From Streptomyces dioscori (GTDB taxonomy: Bacteria > Actinomycetota > Actinomycetes > Streptomycetales > Streptomycetaceae), in contig NZ_KZ679049.1 in NCBI RefSeq assembly GCF_003024195.1, forward strand, positions 105,711 to 169,710: a stretch of 64,000 nt of DNA. Reading direction: 5' to 3'. This document shows positions 53,497-62,930 of this stretch, in pieces. Position 1 is the stretch's first letter. Each line of letters opens with the position of its first letter. Below the pieces are notes generated by a model. That model ran no database searches and had not been told where the DNA came from. It worked only from the letters and a program-made list of their open reading frames with translations. The translations under genes and the position numbers were made by a program.

Positions 53497-53528
53497 AGGC
53501 GGGTCCCGGATTCCTCCGGGACCCGCCT
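53497..53528 (-). terminator. Terminator downstream of apt
   Basis: A perfect 13-bp stem (53497-53509 with 53516-53528, arm AGGCGGGTCCCGG) with loop ATTCCT, between apt and relA. The rest of the 228-nt gap holds a second GC-rich inverted repeat near 53560-53590 and the relA promoter region. Confidence 0.8.
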
Positions 53529-53605
53529 GCGCGGTGTCCTGCGGGGTTCTGAGCGGTGTCGGACAGGTGGCCGGCCGGTTGCCCGGCGGCCGGCCGTCCG
53601 GTCGC

Positions 53606-54154
53606 TCAGACCGTGAGCAGTGCCTCCAGCGGGACGCCGTCCAGAGCGGGCTCCAGACGGGCACGGCCGCCGAGGAAGCCCAGCTCCATGAGGACGGCGA
53701 CCCCGGCGACCTCGGCGCCCGCCCTGCGGATCAGCTGGAGCGAGGCCTCGGCGGTGCCGCCGGTGGCGAGGACGTCGTCGACGACCATGACGCGGTCGCC
53801 CGGCGTGAGGTCCTCGGCGTGCACCTCGATCTCGGCGGAGCCGTACTCCAGGTCGTACGACTGGCTGAGGGTCGCTCCGGGGAGCTTGCCGGCCTTGCGT
53901 ACGGGGATGAAGCCGAGTCCGGCGCGGACCGCGACGGGGGCGCCCAGGATGAAGCCGCGGGCCTCCAGACCGACGATCTTCGTGGCGCCGTTGCGGACAC
54001 TGATCTCGGCCAGCGCCTCGGTGAGCGCCGTGAACGCCGCGGGATCCGCCAGGAGCGGGGTGATGTCCTTGAACACCACGCCCGGCGCCGGGTAGTCCGC
54101 CACGTCACGGATGCGGCTGAGCAGCAGCGCCGTGGTGTCCGCGAGTCCGGTCAT
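53606..54154 (-). CDS. apt: Adenine phosphoribosyltransferase
   Basis: A 182-residue salvage enzyme turning adenine and PRPP into AMP. The PRPP loop is VMVVDDVLATGGTAEA, and KIVGLEARGFILGAPVA and FIPVRKAGKLPG are family signatures. ATG at 54152-54154 overlaps the secF stop as ATGA. In Streptomyces it sits between secDF and relA. The overlap suggests translation coupling with the secretion genes, an odd functional mix. Confidence 0.96.
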   Translation of the reverse strand: MTGLADTTALLLSRIRDVADYPAPGVVFKDITPLLADPAAFTALTEALAEISVRNGATKIVGLEARGFILGAPVAVRAGLGFIPVRKAGKLPGATLSQSYDLEYGSAEIEVHAEDLTPGDRVMVVDDVLATGGTAEASLQLIRRAGAEVAGVAVLMELGFLGGRARLEPALDGVPLEALLTV

Positions 54155-55284
54155 CGGCGCTTGCCCGAGGGACGGCCGCGGCCCCTGCCCCGGGAGGACG
54201 GCTGGGCGCGCTGGGCACGGGGTCCGACGACCGCGGGGGTCGCGTCCTCGTCGTCCGGCTCCTCGTCGTCGTACGAGCGCTCGACGACCGGGGCCTCCAG
54301 GGACTCGCCCTTCGCCGCGGCGGCGGCCCGCTTGGCCAGGATGCGCTTCCTCAGTGCCTTTATCTGCGGCTCGCGCTCCTTGAAGTCGGCGACGAGCGGC
54401 GTGGCGATGAAGATCGAGGAGTACGCGCCGGCGGCGAGGCCGACGAACAGCGACAGCGAGATGTCGTTGAGCATGCCCGCGCCGAGGACACCGCCACCGA
54501 TGAACAGCAGGCCCGCCACCGGGAGCAGCGCGACGACCGTGGTGTTGATGGAACGCACCAGGGTGCCGTTGATCGACCGGTCGGCGATCTCGCTGTAGGT
54601 GTAGCGGGTCTGTTTGGTGATGTCCTTCGTCTGTTCCTTGAGGCTGTCGAAGACGACCACCGTGTCGTACAGCGAGTAACCGAGGATCGTGAGCAGGCCG
54701 ATCACGGTTCCTGGCGTGACTTCGAAGCCGACGAGCGCGTAGACACCGACCGTGATGGTGATGTCGTGGATGAGCGCCACGAGGGCTGCCGCGGCCATCC
54801 GCCACTCGAAGGCGATCGCCAGATAGATCACCACGAGGACCATGAAGATCGCCAGGCCCTGCCAGGCCTTGTTGGCGACCTGATCACCCCAGCTGGGGCC
54901 GACCAGGTCGGCGGCGATCTTCTCCGAGTCGACCTTCAGGTCCTTGGCGAGCTGCTGCTTGATCTGGTCGGACTTGCTGGTGTCGACGCCGGCGACCTGG
55001 ATGCGCAGTCCGCCGTTGCCGAGCTTCTGGACGATCGCGTCGTGGCCCGAGGCCTCTTCCGCGTACGTCTCGGCCTGGCTCACCGAGATGCTGGTGCGCT
55101 CGGTGGTGAAGACGGCGCCGCCCTGGAACTCGATGCCCATGTTCAGACCGCGCACCGCGAGGCCCAGGATCGCCGTGATGGTGATCAGGATCGAGACGCC
55201 GTACCAGATCTTGCGCTTGCCGACGAAGTCGTAGCCGATCTCGCCGCGGTGGAGCCGGGCGCCGAGGGTGCCGAGTTTCGACAT
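54151..55284 (-). CDS. secF: SecF protein-export membrane subunit
   Basis: A 377-residue RND-superfamily subunit that with SecD uses the proton gradient to help complete protein export. It starts MSKLGTLGARLHRGEIGYDF, has six transmembrane helices and the signature LNMGIEFQGGAVF, and a TM pair with YSLYDTVVVFDSLKE. The C-terminus is a long basic, low-complexity tail. ATG at 55282-55284 has GGAGG upstream. It is 1 nt from secD and overlaps apt. Confidence 0.96.
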   Translation of the reverse strand: MSKLGTLGARLHRGEIGYDFVGKRKIWYGVSILITITAILGLAVRGLNMGIEFQGGAVFTTERTSISVSQAETYAEEASGHDAIVQKLGNGGLRIQVAGVDTSKSDQIKQQLAKDLKVDSEKIAADLVGPSWGDQVANKAWQGLAIFMVLVVIYLAIAFEWRMAAAALVALIHDITITVGVYALVGFEVTPGTVIGLLTILGYSLYDTVVVFDSLKEQTKDITKQTRYTYSEIADRSINGTLVRSINTTVVALLPVAGLLFIGGGVLGAGMLNDISLSLFVGLAAGAYSSIFIATPLVADFKEREPQIKALRKRILAKRAAAAAKGESLEAPVVERSYDDEEPDDEDATPAVVGPRAQRAQPSSRGRGRGRPSGKRR

Positions 55285-55285
55285 C

Positions 55286-57037
55286 TCACGCCTCCTTCGT
55301 GTCGACGGGGGCGGACGCACGACGGGTGCGGCGCAGCGGCGGCTGCACGCCCAGTCGCTTCGGGTCGAGGCCGGACCAGCTGTGGCCCTCCGCGAAGAAC
55401 TTCCTGCGGGCCAGCAGCGTCATCAGCGGCTTCGTGAAGAAGAAGACGACCACCACGTCGAGCAGCGTGGTCAGCCCCAGGGTGAAGGCGAAGCCCTGGA
55501 CCTTGCCGACGGTGACGATGAAGAGCACGGCGGCGGCGAGGAACGACACGAAGTCGGAGACCAGGATGGTGCGCCGGGCGCGCGGCCAGGCACGCTCGAC
55601 CGCGGGGCGCATCCTGCGGCCTTCGCGGATCTCGTCACGGATGCGTTCGAAGAACACGATGAACGAGTCCGCCGTGATCCCGATGGCCACGATGGCTCCG
55701 CAGACCGCGGGCAGGTTCAGCGCGAAGCCGATGGTCGGGCCGAGCAGCGCCATGATCACGTAGGTCATGATCGCGGAGACCAGCAGCGAGGCGATGGCGA
55801 TCAGCGACAGGCCGCGGTAGTAGACCACCAGGTAGATGATGACCAGGGCGAGGCCGATGGCGCCGGCGATCAGACCGGCCTCCAGCTGCTCGCCGCCGAG
55901 CGCGGCGGTGACGGTGGTGACGCTCGCCTCGGTGAAGGTGAGCGGCAGCGCGCCGTACGACAGCATGTTGGAGAGGTCCTCGGCCTCCTGCTGGTCGAAG
56001 CTTCCGGAGATCTCCGCGGTACCGCCGGTCAGCGCCTGGCTGACGTACGGGTCGGAGACGACCTCACCGTCGAGGACGATGGCGAACTGGTTCTGCGGGG
56101 ACTGGTTCTGCGCCAGCTTGCCCGTGATGCTCGCGAACTTCTTGCCGCCCTTGCTGGTGAAGTCCATGGTGACTTTCCAGCCCGCGGCACCCTGGGTGTC
56201 GAACACGGCCGAGGCCTTGTCGACGTCCGTGCCCTCGACCTCGGCCGGGCCGAGGATGTACTTCTGCCACTGGCCCTGCGAGTTCTGTCCGCAGGCCACG
56301 GTCGGGTCGCCGGCCTTGACGCCGTCACCGGCCTTGGCGCGGACCGTCCTCTTGCTGCAGTCCAGCTTGGTGTACTCCGCCTGGAGCTTCGCGGTCGCCG
56401 GGTCGGTGCTCGCGGACGCCGAGGGGCTGGCAGCGGCGGACTCGCTGCCCGTGCTGCTCCCCGAGGGAGTGGGGTCGGCCTTCAGCGCGTCGGTGACCGC
56501 CCGGCCCTGCGAGGTGGCGGAGGCGGAGGGAGACGAGGACGAGGTGGCCTTCTCGCTCTCCTTCGCCGAGGCGGAAGGGCTCGCGGAGGAGCTGCCGGAC
56601 GCGCTCGGGGACGGGGTCGCGGCGTCGGCGCCGGTGACCTCGGTGACCAGCACGGGACGGAAGTAGAGCTTGGCGGTGGTGCCGACCTGCTCCCGGGCCT
56701 GCTCGGAGTTCGTACCCTTGGGGATGTTGACGATGATGTTGCTGTCGCCCTGGGTCTGCACCTCCGCTTCGCTGACGCCCAGACCGTTGACACGGCGGTT
56801 CATGATGTCGACCGCGGTGTCCATGTTGGTCTTGTTGATCGCGTTCTTCTGACCGGGCTCGTTCTTCGCCTGGAGCGTGATGCTCGTACCGCCGGCGAGG
56901 TCGATGCCCAGTCGCGGTGTCGTGTGCCCGGAGGCGAACATGCCGCCGGTGAGCGCCACGATGGCGATCAGGATCAGGGCCAAGGTGCGTCCCGGCCTGC
57001 CCTGGGTGCCCTGTCGGCCCTTCTTGGGTGCTGCCAC
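55286..57037 (-). CDS. secD: SecD protein-export membrane subunit
   Basis: A 583-residue protein with a first transmembrane helix (TLALILIAIVALTGGMF), the motif PRLGIDLAGGTSITL, a large periplasmic-type domain and five more helices at the C-terminal end. A Ser/Ala/Pro-rich insertion (about 110 residues) interrupts the outer domain; it is typical of actinobacterial SecD though variable. GTG at 57035-57037 (MAAPKKGRQ) has GGGAG 9 nt upstream; earlier frames to 57157 have no similarity. It forms a complex with SecF and YajC. Confidence 0.95.
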   Translation of the reverse strand: MAAPKKGRQGTQGRPGRTLALILIAIVALTGGMFASGHTTPRLGIDLAGGTSITLQAKNEPGQKNAINKTNMDTAVDIMNRRVNGLGVSEAEVQTQGDSNIIVNIPKGTNSEQAREQVGTTAKLYFRPVLVTEVTGADAATPSPSASGSSSASPSASAKESEKATSSSSPSASATSQGRAVTDALKADPTPSGSSTGSESAAASPSASASTDPATAKLQAEYTKLDCSKRTVRAKAGDGVKAGDPTVACGQNSQGQWQKYILGPAEVEGTDVDKASAVFDTQGAAGWKVTMDFTSKGGKKFASITGKLAQNQSPQNQFAIVLDGEVVSDPYVSQALTGGTAEISGSFDQQEAEDLSNMLSYGALPLTFTEASVTTVTAALGGEQLEAGLIAGAIGLALVIIYLVVYYRGLSLIAIASLLVSAIMTYVIMALLGPTIGFALNLPAVCGAIVAIGITADSFIVFFERIRDEIREGRRMRPAVERAWPRARRTILVSDFVSFLAAAVLFIVTVGKVQGFAFTLGLTTLLDVVVVFFFTKPLMTLLARRKFFAEGHSWSGLDPKRLGVQPPLRRTRRASAPVDTKEA

Positions 57038-57177
57038 CTTCTTGTTCTCCCTCTTCGTCCGCCCGGTCTCTCGGTACCTTCGCGGACGGGCATCAAATGG
57101 TGTGGAGGTTCCGCGCGAAGCCGGACGTCCGGGGACCGCGGCGCGCGAGCGGCGCACTTCGCGGTCCCCGGTCGTGG

Positions 57178-57711
57178 CTACTTCGTGTCGGACTCGCCGT
57201 CGGACTTCTTCAGGTCTGCGGCGTCGGTCTTCTTCGGCTCCGCGACGGCGGACTCGTCGGCGGGCTCCACGACGGGCTCGACGGTCGGCTCGGTGACGGG
57301 CTCGACGGCCGCGTCCTTCTTGCCGAGGTCGATGTGCTTGTCGTCGGAGACGTCGGCGGACTCGTCCGTCTCGGTGAGGGAGGAGGCGTCGTCCGGCACG
57401 ACCGACTCGTCGGACTTCAGGTCGTGCTCGATGCCGTGGACGATGCGGTTGTACTCGTCGTCGCCGAGGACGGCGCCGATGGCGTTCTTCGCGAAGAGCA
57501 GGTCGACGCCCGGGCCCGCGTCAAGGAGGACCGTCTCCTCGTTGACCTCCTTGACGGTCGCGTACATGCCACCGATCGTGCGGACACCGGTGCCGGGCTG
57601 CATCTCGTTGCGCATCTGCGCAGCCGCATTCTGCTTCTTCTTGGCCGACCGGGTCATCAGGAACATGGCCCCGATGAGCACGATGAACGGGAGGAGGGTC
57701 ACGAGACTCAC
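57178..57711 (-). CDS. yajC: YajC, preprotein translocase subunit
   Basis: A 177-residue YajC. An N-terminal helix (LVTLLPFIVLIGAMFLMTR) is followed by the core RSAKKKQNAAAQMRNEMQPG, GVRTIGGMYATV and VLLDAGPGVDLLFAKNAIG. The C-terminal ~85 residues are acidic and repetitive (VEPVTEPTVEPVVEP), longer than in E. coli YajC (~110 residues). ATG at 57709-57711. It heads yajC-secD-secF-apt. Confidence 0.93.
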   Translation of the reverse strand: MSLVTLLPFIVLIGAMFLMTRSAKKKQNAAAQMRNEMQPGTGVRTIGGMYATVKEVNEETVLLDAGPGVDLLFAKNAIGAVLGDDEYNRIVHGIEHDLKSDESVVPDDASSLTETDESADVSDDKHIDLGKKDAAVEPVTEPTVEPVVEPADESAVAEPKKTDAADLKKSDGESDTK

Positions 57712-57875
57712 GGGACGGAACTTCCTTCATTCGACCGCGATGGTGAGCGGCCTGCTGGATGGGGGTATGTACGCCGTCGGCAAGGGCGGCATCGGCGGAG
57801 TCTAAGCGAGTCCGCCGTCAAGGAACAACGCTCAGCATCGCACCGGGGTTCCTGACCTCGCGAGCCCCCTCGCCG

Positions 57876-58946
57876 TCACGCCCCGAACAGGTCCCCTTGT
57901 CCGTTTCCACCGGTTGACGACCGGGGTGGCGTGAGGCCCAGGTGGGCCCACGCGGCCGGAGTGGCGACGCGGCCCCTGGGCGTACGGGCCAGCAGCCCCT
58001 CGCGGACGAGGAAGGGCTCTGCCACCTCTTCGACGGTCTCCCGCTCCTCCCCCACGGCCACGGCGAGCGTGGAGAGGCCGACGGGCCCGCCGCCGAAGAG
58101 CTTGAGCAGGGCTTCGAGGACGCCCCGGTCGAGGCGGTCGAGGCCACGGCTGTCCACCTCGTACACCGCGAGGGCGGCCCTGGAGATGTCCTGGTCGATC
58201 ACACCGTCGGCCTTGACCTGGGCGTAGTCACGGACCCGGCGCAGCAGGCGGTTGGCGATACGCGGTGTGCCACGGGAGCGGCCGGCGATCTCGGCGGCCC
58301 CGTCCGTGTCGATCTCCACGTCGAGCAGATGTGCGGAGCGGTGGATGACCCGCTCCAGCTCGGCCGGCTCGTAGAACTCCATGTGGGCGGTGAAGCCGAA
58401 GCGGTCGCGCAGCGGGGGCGGCAGCAGGCCCGCGCGCGTGGTGGCGCCGACGAGCGTGAAGGGCGGCAGTTCGAGGGGGATGGCGGTGGCGCCGGGGCCC
58501 TTGCCGACGATGACGTCGACGCGGAAGTCCTCCATCGCCATGTAGAGCATCTCCTCGGCGGGCCGCGACATGCGGTGGATCTCGTCGAGGAAGAGGACCT
58601 CGCCCTCCTGGAGGGAGGAGAGGATCGCCGCGAGGTCGCCCGCGTGCTGGATGGCGGGGCCGCTGGTGATGCGGATCGGGGCTTCCATCTCGGCGGCGAT
58701 GATCATCGAGAGGGTGGTCTTGCCCAGGCCGGGCGCTCCGGAGAGCAGCACGTGGTCGGCGGTGGCGCCCCGCGCGCGGGCGGCGCGCAGCACGAGGTCG
58801 AGCTGCTCGCGCACCTTCTCCTGACCGATGAACTCACCGAGGTCCTTGGGCCGCAGGGCGGCCTCGACGGCCTGCTCCTCACGATCCCCGGCCGCACCGA
58901 CGAGCCGCTCGCCACTACCGTCGTCGGTCGTCTCGTCCCAGTTCAT
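57876..58946 (-). CDS. ruvB: Holliday junction branch-migration helicase RuvB
   Basis: A 356-residue AAA+ hexameric motor. Walker A GAPGLGKTT, Walker B VLFLDEIHRM, sensor 1 LVGATTRAG and the C-terminal RSRGTPRIANRLLRRVRDY are intact. It drives branch migration on junctions held by RuvA. ATG at 58944-58946. Unlike many genomes, ruvA does not overlap it; a 180-nt gap with a dispersed repeat lies between. Confidence 0.97.
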   Translation of the reverse strand: MNWDETTDDGSGERLVGAAGDREEQAVEAALRPKDLGEFIGQEKVREQLDLVLRAARARGATADHVLLSGAPGLGKTTLSMIIAAEMEAPIRITSGPAIQHAGDLAAILSSLQEGEVLFLDEIHRMSRPAEEMLYMAMEDFRVDVIVGKGPGATAIPLELPPFTLVGATTRAGLLPPPLRDRFGFTAHMEFYEPAELERVIHRSAHLLDVEIDTDGAAEIAGRSRGTPRIANRLLRRVRDYAQVKADGVIDQDISRAALAVYEVDSRGLDRLDRGVLEALLKLFGGGPVGLSTLAVAVGEERETVEEVAEPFLVREGLLARTPRGRVATPAAWAHLGLTPPRSSTGGNGQGDLFGA

Positions 58947-59033
58947 TCGGCGTGCCTCGCGAGGTAGGGGTTCCGGGTCGTACGGGTGAAAGTCTCTCTA
59001 CGGGGGCGCGCCCCGCAAGGGCGCACCCCGTAA

Positions 59034-59075
59034 GGGGCGCGGGGAACTGCGCGACCAGCCACGACGCACCCGCAG
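59034..59075 (+). repeat. Dispersed repeat copy (ruvA-ruvB gap)
   Basis: GGGGCGCGGGGAACTGCGC then GACCAGCCACGACGCACCC, almost identical to 14256-14297. GGGGCGCGCCCC and GGGCGCACCCC inverted pieces precede it from 59001. Confidence 0.85.
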
Positions 59076-59126
59076 GTTCACGACGGCCGCCCCCCGGCAG
59101 GGGCCCAAGCGGGCCCCGACAGGGGC

Positions 59127-59738
59127 TCAGCGGGCCCGGTTGAGGCTCTGGAGCGCGGCCTTCAACAACTGACCGACCTGCGGGGCCTCGCCGGAGGCCT
59201 CCGCCTGCGGCGCAACCGCCGCAACCGCCTCGTCGGCCTCCCGGGTCGCATACCCCAGCCCGATCAGCGCGGCGTGCAACTGCTCCCGCCACCCCGCGGC
59301 GACGGGCCGCCCGATCGCCGCGCCCCCCGTACCGAGCGGCTCCCCGAGGCGGTCCTTCAGTTCGAGCAGCAGCTTCTGGGCCCCCTTCTTGCCGATGCCC
59401 GGGACTGCGGTGAGGGCCTTCTCGTCCCCGGTGGACACCGCGCGGCGCAGGGCGTCCGGGCTGTGCACGGCGAGCATCGCCTGGGCCAGCCGCGGCCCCA
59501 CCCCGCTCGCGGTCTGCAGCAGCACGAAGGTCTGGCGCTCGTCGTCGTCCACGAAGCCGTACAGCGTGAGCGAGTCCTCGCGGACGACCAGGGAGGTGGC
59601 GAGCCGGGCCTCCTGGCCCATGCGCAGCCCGGAGAGGGTGTCGGGGGTGCACTGGACGGCGATGCCGATACCGCCCACCTCGACCACCGCGGAGTCGGGG
59701 GCGAGGGCGGCGACCTTGCCGCTGACGAAGGCGATCAT
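59127..59738 (-). CDS. ruvA: Holliday junction-binding protein RuvA
   Basis: A 203-residue tetramerising protein that binds four-way DNA junctions. It has an OB-fold start (MIAFVSGKVAAL), two helix-hairpin-helix motifs (LLQTASGVGPRLAQAML, and LTAVPGIGKKGAQKLLLELK) and a C-terminal domain that contacts RuvB (LIGLGYATREADEAV). ATG at 59736-59738 overlaps the ruvC stop by 4 nt. Confidence 0.96.
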   Translation of the reverse strand: MIAFVSGKVAALAPDSAVVEVGGIGIAVQCTPDTLSGLRMGQEARLATSLVVREDSLTLYGFVDDDERQTFVLLQTASGVGPRLAQAMLAVHSPDALRRAVSTGDEKALTAVPGIGKKGAQKLLLELKDRLGEPLGTGGAAIGRPVAAGWREQLHAALIGLGYATREADEAVAAVAPQAEASGEAPQVGQLLKAALQSLNRAR

Positions 59739-60280
59739 CGGGTGACCTTCCGGCTGGAGAGCTGGTCCCGGCGGTGCGCGGCGTGTGCCTGCTGGAGGCG
59801 GTTCACGGCCGGGGCGCGCCAGATGTGACAGATGGCGAGGGCGAGGGCGTCGGCGGCGTCGGCGGGCTTGGGAGGCGCGTCGAGCCGGAGCAGCCGGGTG
59901 ACCATGGCGCCGACCTGGGCCTTGTCGGCGCGGCCGTTGCCGGTGACGGCGGCCTTGACCTCGCTGGGGGTGTGCAGGGCGACGGGGATGCCGCGCCGGG
60001 CGGCACAGAGCATCGCGACCGCGCTGGCCTGGGCCGTGCCCATCACCGTACGGACGTTGTGCTGGCTGAACACCCGCTCCACGGCGACGTATTCGGGGCG
60101 GTGGTCGTCGAGCCACTGCTCGATGCCCTGCTCGATGGCGACGAGTCGCTGCCCCAACTCCGCGTCGGCGGGGGTGCGGACGACTCCGACGGCGATCATG
60201 GTGAGCGGCCGGCCCGCCACGCCCTCGACGACACCGACACCGCACCGGGTCAATCCGGGGTCAACGCCCAGTACCCGCAC
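59735..60280 (-). CDS. ruvC: Holliday junction resolvase RuvC
   Basis: A 181-residue RNase H-fold nuclease that cuts Holliday junctions. Catalytic acidic residues lie in VLGVDPGLTRCG (first Asp), AVERVF (Glu) and the ADAADALALAICH region. GTG at 60278-60280 has GGAGGGGG upstream and gives the family start MRVLGVDPG; a frame to 60322 is less likely. ruvC-ruvA-ruvB order is standard. Confidence 0.96.
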   Translation of the reverse strand: MRVLGVDPGLTRCGVGVVEGVAGRPLTMIAVGVVRTPADAELGQRLVAIEQGIEQWLDDHRPEYVAVERVFSQHNVRTVMGTAQASAVAMLCAARRGIPVALHTPSEVKAAVTGNGRADKAQVGAMVTRLLRLDAPPKPADAADALALAICHIWRAPAVNRLQQAHAAHRRDQLSSRKVTR

Positions 60281-60412
60281 CTGGCCCCCTCCTTCGACTG
60301 ATCGGCCCCACCCGGCCGCCACCGGGGAGCTGCCCCCGATTCGTGCAGGTTATCGGGTGCCACCGACAACGCCCGACAGCGACGCCCGACGAGGGGGCGG
60401 GCCGACAACGGG

Positions 60413-60444
60413 ACGGGCCGACGGGGTGTGTCCCGTCGGCCCGT
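60413..60444 (-). terminator. Terminator downstream of yebC
   Basis: A perfect 13-bp stem (60413-60425 with 60432-60444, arm ACGGGCCGACGGG) with loop GTGTGT, 26 nt past the yebC stop. Repeated CCGACAACGGG units lie just upstream. Confidence 0.8.
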
Positions 60445-60469
60445 TGAGCCGGTTCCACGCGTTGCGGTG

Positions 60470-61222
60470 TTACGCGTCGACCTTCTCCATGACCTCGTCG
60501 CTCACGTCGAAGTTGGCGAAGACGTTCTGCACGTCGTCGCTGTCCTCAAGGGCGTCGATGAGCTTGAAGATCTTCCGGGCGCCCTCCTCGTCCAGCTCGA
60601 CCTGCATGGTCGGGACGAAGTTGGCGTCGGCGGAGTCGTAGTCGATGCCGGCCTCCTGGAGCGCGGTGCGCACCGCGACCAGGTCGGTGGCCTCGGACAG
60701 CACCTCGAAGGACTCACCGAGGTCGTTGACCTCCTCGGCACCCGCGTCGAGCACGGCACCCAGGACGTCGTCCTCGGACAGCTCGCCCTTGGGGACGATG
60801 ACGACGCCCTTGCGGTGGAAGAGGTACGAGACGGAACCCGGGTCGGCCATGTTGCCGCCGTTGCGGGTCATGGCGACGCGTACGTCCGAGGCGGCGCGGT
60901 TGCGGTTGTCGGTGAGGCACTCGATGAGCACCGCGACACCGTTCGGGCCGTAACCCTCGTACATGATCGTCTCGTAGTCGGCGCCACCGGCTTCGAGACC
61001 ACCGCCGCGCTTGACCGCGGAGTCGATGTTCTTGTTCGGGACCGAGGACTTCTTGGCCTTCTGCACGGCGTCGTAAAGCGTCGGATTGCCGTCGAGGTCC
61101 ACGCCGCCCATGCGCGCCGCGACCTCGATGTTCTTGATCAGCTTCGCGAAGAGCTTGCCGCGCTTGGCGTCGATCACGGCCTTCTTGTGCTTCGTCGTGG
61201 CCCATTTAGAGTGGCCGGACAT
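60470..61222 (-). CDS. yebC: YebC/PmpR/TACO1-family protein
   Basis: A 250-residue protein of the TACO1/YebC family. It begins MSGHSKWATTKHKKAVIDAK, the conserved start, and carries GNMADPGSVSYLFHRKGV. The family was first described as transcription regulators and is now also linked to relief of ribosome stalling at polyproline. Which applies here cannot be read from sequence. ATG at 61220-61222. Next to ruvC, a usual neighbour. Confidence 0.95.
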   Translation of the reverse strand: MSGHSKWATTKHKKAVIDAKRGKLFAKLIKNIEVAARMGGVDLDGNPTLYDAVQKAKKSSVPNKNIDSAVKRGGGLEAGGADYETIMYEGYGPNGVAVLIECLTDNRNRAASDVRVAMTRNGGNMADPGSVSYLFHRKGVVIVPKGELSEDDVLGAVLDAGAEEVNDLGESFEVLSEATDLVAVRTALQEAGIDYDSADANFVPTMQVELDEEGARKIFKLIDALEDSDDVQNVFANFDVSDEVMEKVDA

Positions 61223-61298
61223 CTGCCTGTCTCCTTCGCGTAACCCAACCAGTACGAACTCCCGAGGCTTCGAGAGCCTGGGGGACCCCCAGATCCTA

Positions 61299-61904
61299 CT
61301 AGGACGCCGGTGTCCGGGTCGCGCGCACCATGTCGACGAAGAGAGCGTGCACGCGGTGGTCGCCGGTCAGTTCCGGATGGAACGACGTGGCGAGCGCGTT
61401 GCCCTGGCGTACGGCGACGATGTGACCGCCGTGCTCGGCGAGCACCTCGGCCTCCGCGCCCACCGACTCCACCCAGGGGGCCCGGATGAAGAGTCCCTCC
61501 ACAGCATCGCCCTCGATGCCCCGCACGTCGACCTTCGCCTCGAAGGATTCGTTCTGCCGTCCGAAGGCGTTGCGGCGCACGATCATGTCGATGCCGCCGA
61601 TGGTCTCCTGGCCCGAGCGCGGGTCGAGGATCTTGTCGGCGAGCATGATCATGCCGGCGCAGCTGCCGTAGACGGGCATGCCGTCCCGCACGCGCGCGCG
61701 GAGGGGCTCCATCAGGCCGAAGAGGACGGCCAGTTTGGAGATGGTGGTGGACTCACCGCCGGGGACGATCAGTCCGTCCACCTCGGCGAGTTCCTCGGGG
61801 CGCCGCACCGGCCTGGCCACGGCGTCCGCCGCGGCCAGGGCGATGAGGTGCTCCCGAACGTCGCCCTGGAGGGCCAGGACGCCTATGACGGGGGTGGTGC
61901 TCAT
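61299..61904 (-). CDS. pdxT: Pyridoxal 5'-phosphate synthase, glutaminase subunit PdxT
   Basis: A 201-residue class-I glutaminase. The nucleophile Cys is in YGSCAGMIML; the oxyanion region is LIVPGGESTTISKL; the His-Glu pair is in SFHPELTGDHRVH. It feeds ammonia to PdxS for vitamin B6 formation. ATG at 61902-61904. It is 102 nt after pdxS, with an 8-bp TCCGGACG/CGTCCGGA hairpin at 61957-61979 between them. Confidence 0.96.
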   Translation of the reverse strand: MSTTPVIGVLALQGDVREHLIALAAADAVARPVRRPEELAEVDGLIVPGGESTTISKLAVLFGLMEPLRARVRDGMPVYGSCAGMIMLADKILDPRSGQETIGGIDMIVRRNAFGRQNESFEAKVDVRGIEGDAVEGLFIRAPWVESVGAEAEVLAEHGGHIVAVRQGNALATSFHPELTGDHRVHALFVDMVRATRTPAS

Positions 61905-62006
61905 CTACGGAGTGCCTGCCTTGTGTGAAGGGGTGCCCTGGAGAGGATGTTTTCCGTCCGGACGACGCTGCCGTCCGGAACGGTTGGAGTCGTCCGGAAG
62001 GGCGGT

Positions 62007-62930
62007 CTACCAGCCGCGGTTCGCGTAACGCTCGGACTCGGGGAGGGTGTCGCAGTTGATGCCGACCATGGCCTCGCCCAGGTTGCGGGAGGCGTCCGCG
62101 ATGATCTTCGGGTCGTCGTAGAAGGTGGTGGCCTTCACGATGGCCGCGGCGCGCTTGGCCGGGTCGCCGGACTTGAAGATGCCGGAGCCGACGAAGACAC
62201 CCTCGGCGCCGAGCTGGCGCATCAGGGCGGCGTCGGCGGGAGTGGCCACGCCACCCGCGGAGAACAGCACGACCGGGAGCTTGCCCAGTTCGGCGACCTC
62301 CTTGACGATCTCGTACGGGGCGCGCAGCTCCTTGGCGGCGGCGTACAGCTCGTTGTTGTCGTAGCCGCGCAGCCGGGCGATCTCGTTCTTGATCTGACGC
62401 AGGTGGCGGACGGCCTCGACGACGTTGCCGGTGCCGGCCTCGCCCTTGGAGCGGATCATGGCGGCGCCCTCGGCTATGCGGCGCAGGGCCTCGCCCAGGT
62501 TGGTGGCACCACAGACGAAGGGGGTCGTGTAGGCCCACTTGTCGGAGTGGTTGACCTCGTCGGCGGGGGTGAGCACCTCGGACTCGTCGATGTAGTCGAC
62601 GCCGAGGGACTGCAGGACCTGGGCCTCCACGAAGTGGCCGATACGCGACTTGGCCATCACCGGGATCGAGACGGCCTCGATGATGCCCTCGATCATGTCC
62701 GGGTCGGACATGCGTGCCACGCCGCCGTCCTTACGGATGTCGGCCGGGACCCGTTCCAGGGCCATGACGGCAACGGCGCCCGCGTCCTCGGCGATCTTCG
62801 CCTGCTCGGGCGTGACGACGTCCATGATCACGCCACCCTTGAGCTGCTCGGCCATGCCGCGCTTCACGCGCGCGGTGCCGGTGGCCGGGGTGTCGGTGGG
62901 CTGGACGGGGTGGGAGAGCGTGCTGGACAC
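62007..62930 (-). CDS. pdxS: Pyridoxal 5'-phosphate synthase, synthase subunit PdxS
   Basis: A 307-residue TIM-barrel enzyme making PLP from ribose 5-phosphate, glyceraldehyde 3-phosphate and ammonia. Catalytic Lys residues lie in VKRGMAEQLKGGVIMDV and VMAKSRIGHFVEA; AGVATPADAALM-type phosphate loops follow. GTG at 62928-62930 starts MSSTLSHPV. Twelve PdxS and twelve PdxT normally assemble. The 207-nt region upstream must hold the promoter; I see no clear boxes. Confidence 0.97.
   Translation of the reverse strand: MSSTLSHPVQPTDTPATGTARVKRGMAEQLKGGVIMDVVTPEQAKIAEDAGAVAVMALERVPADIRKDGGVARMSDPDMIEGIIEAVSIPVMAKSRIGHFVEAQVLQSLGVDYIDESEVLTPADEVNHSDKWAYTTPFVCGATNLGEALRRIAEGAAMIRSKGEAGTGNVVEAVRHLRQIKNEIARLRGYDNNELYAAAKELRAPYEIVKEVAELGKLPVVLFSAGGVATPADAALMRQLGAEGVFVGSGIFKSGDPAKRAAAIVKATTFYDDPKIIADASRNLGEAMVGINCDTLPESERYANRGW

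Noticed and set aside
53606..54805. An in-frame extension making Apt 399 residues long
   Set aside because: The extra N-terminus is secF read in another frame; a family-length Apt starts at 54154 with ATGA coupling.
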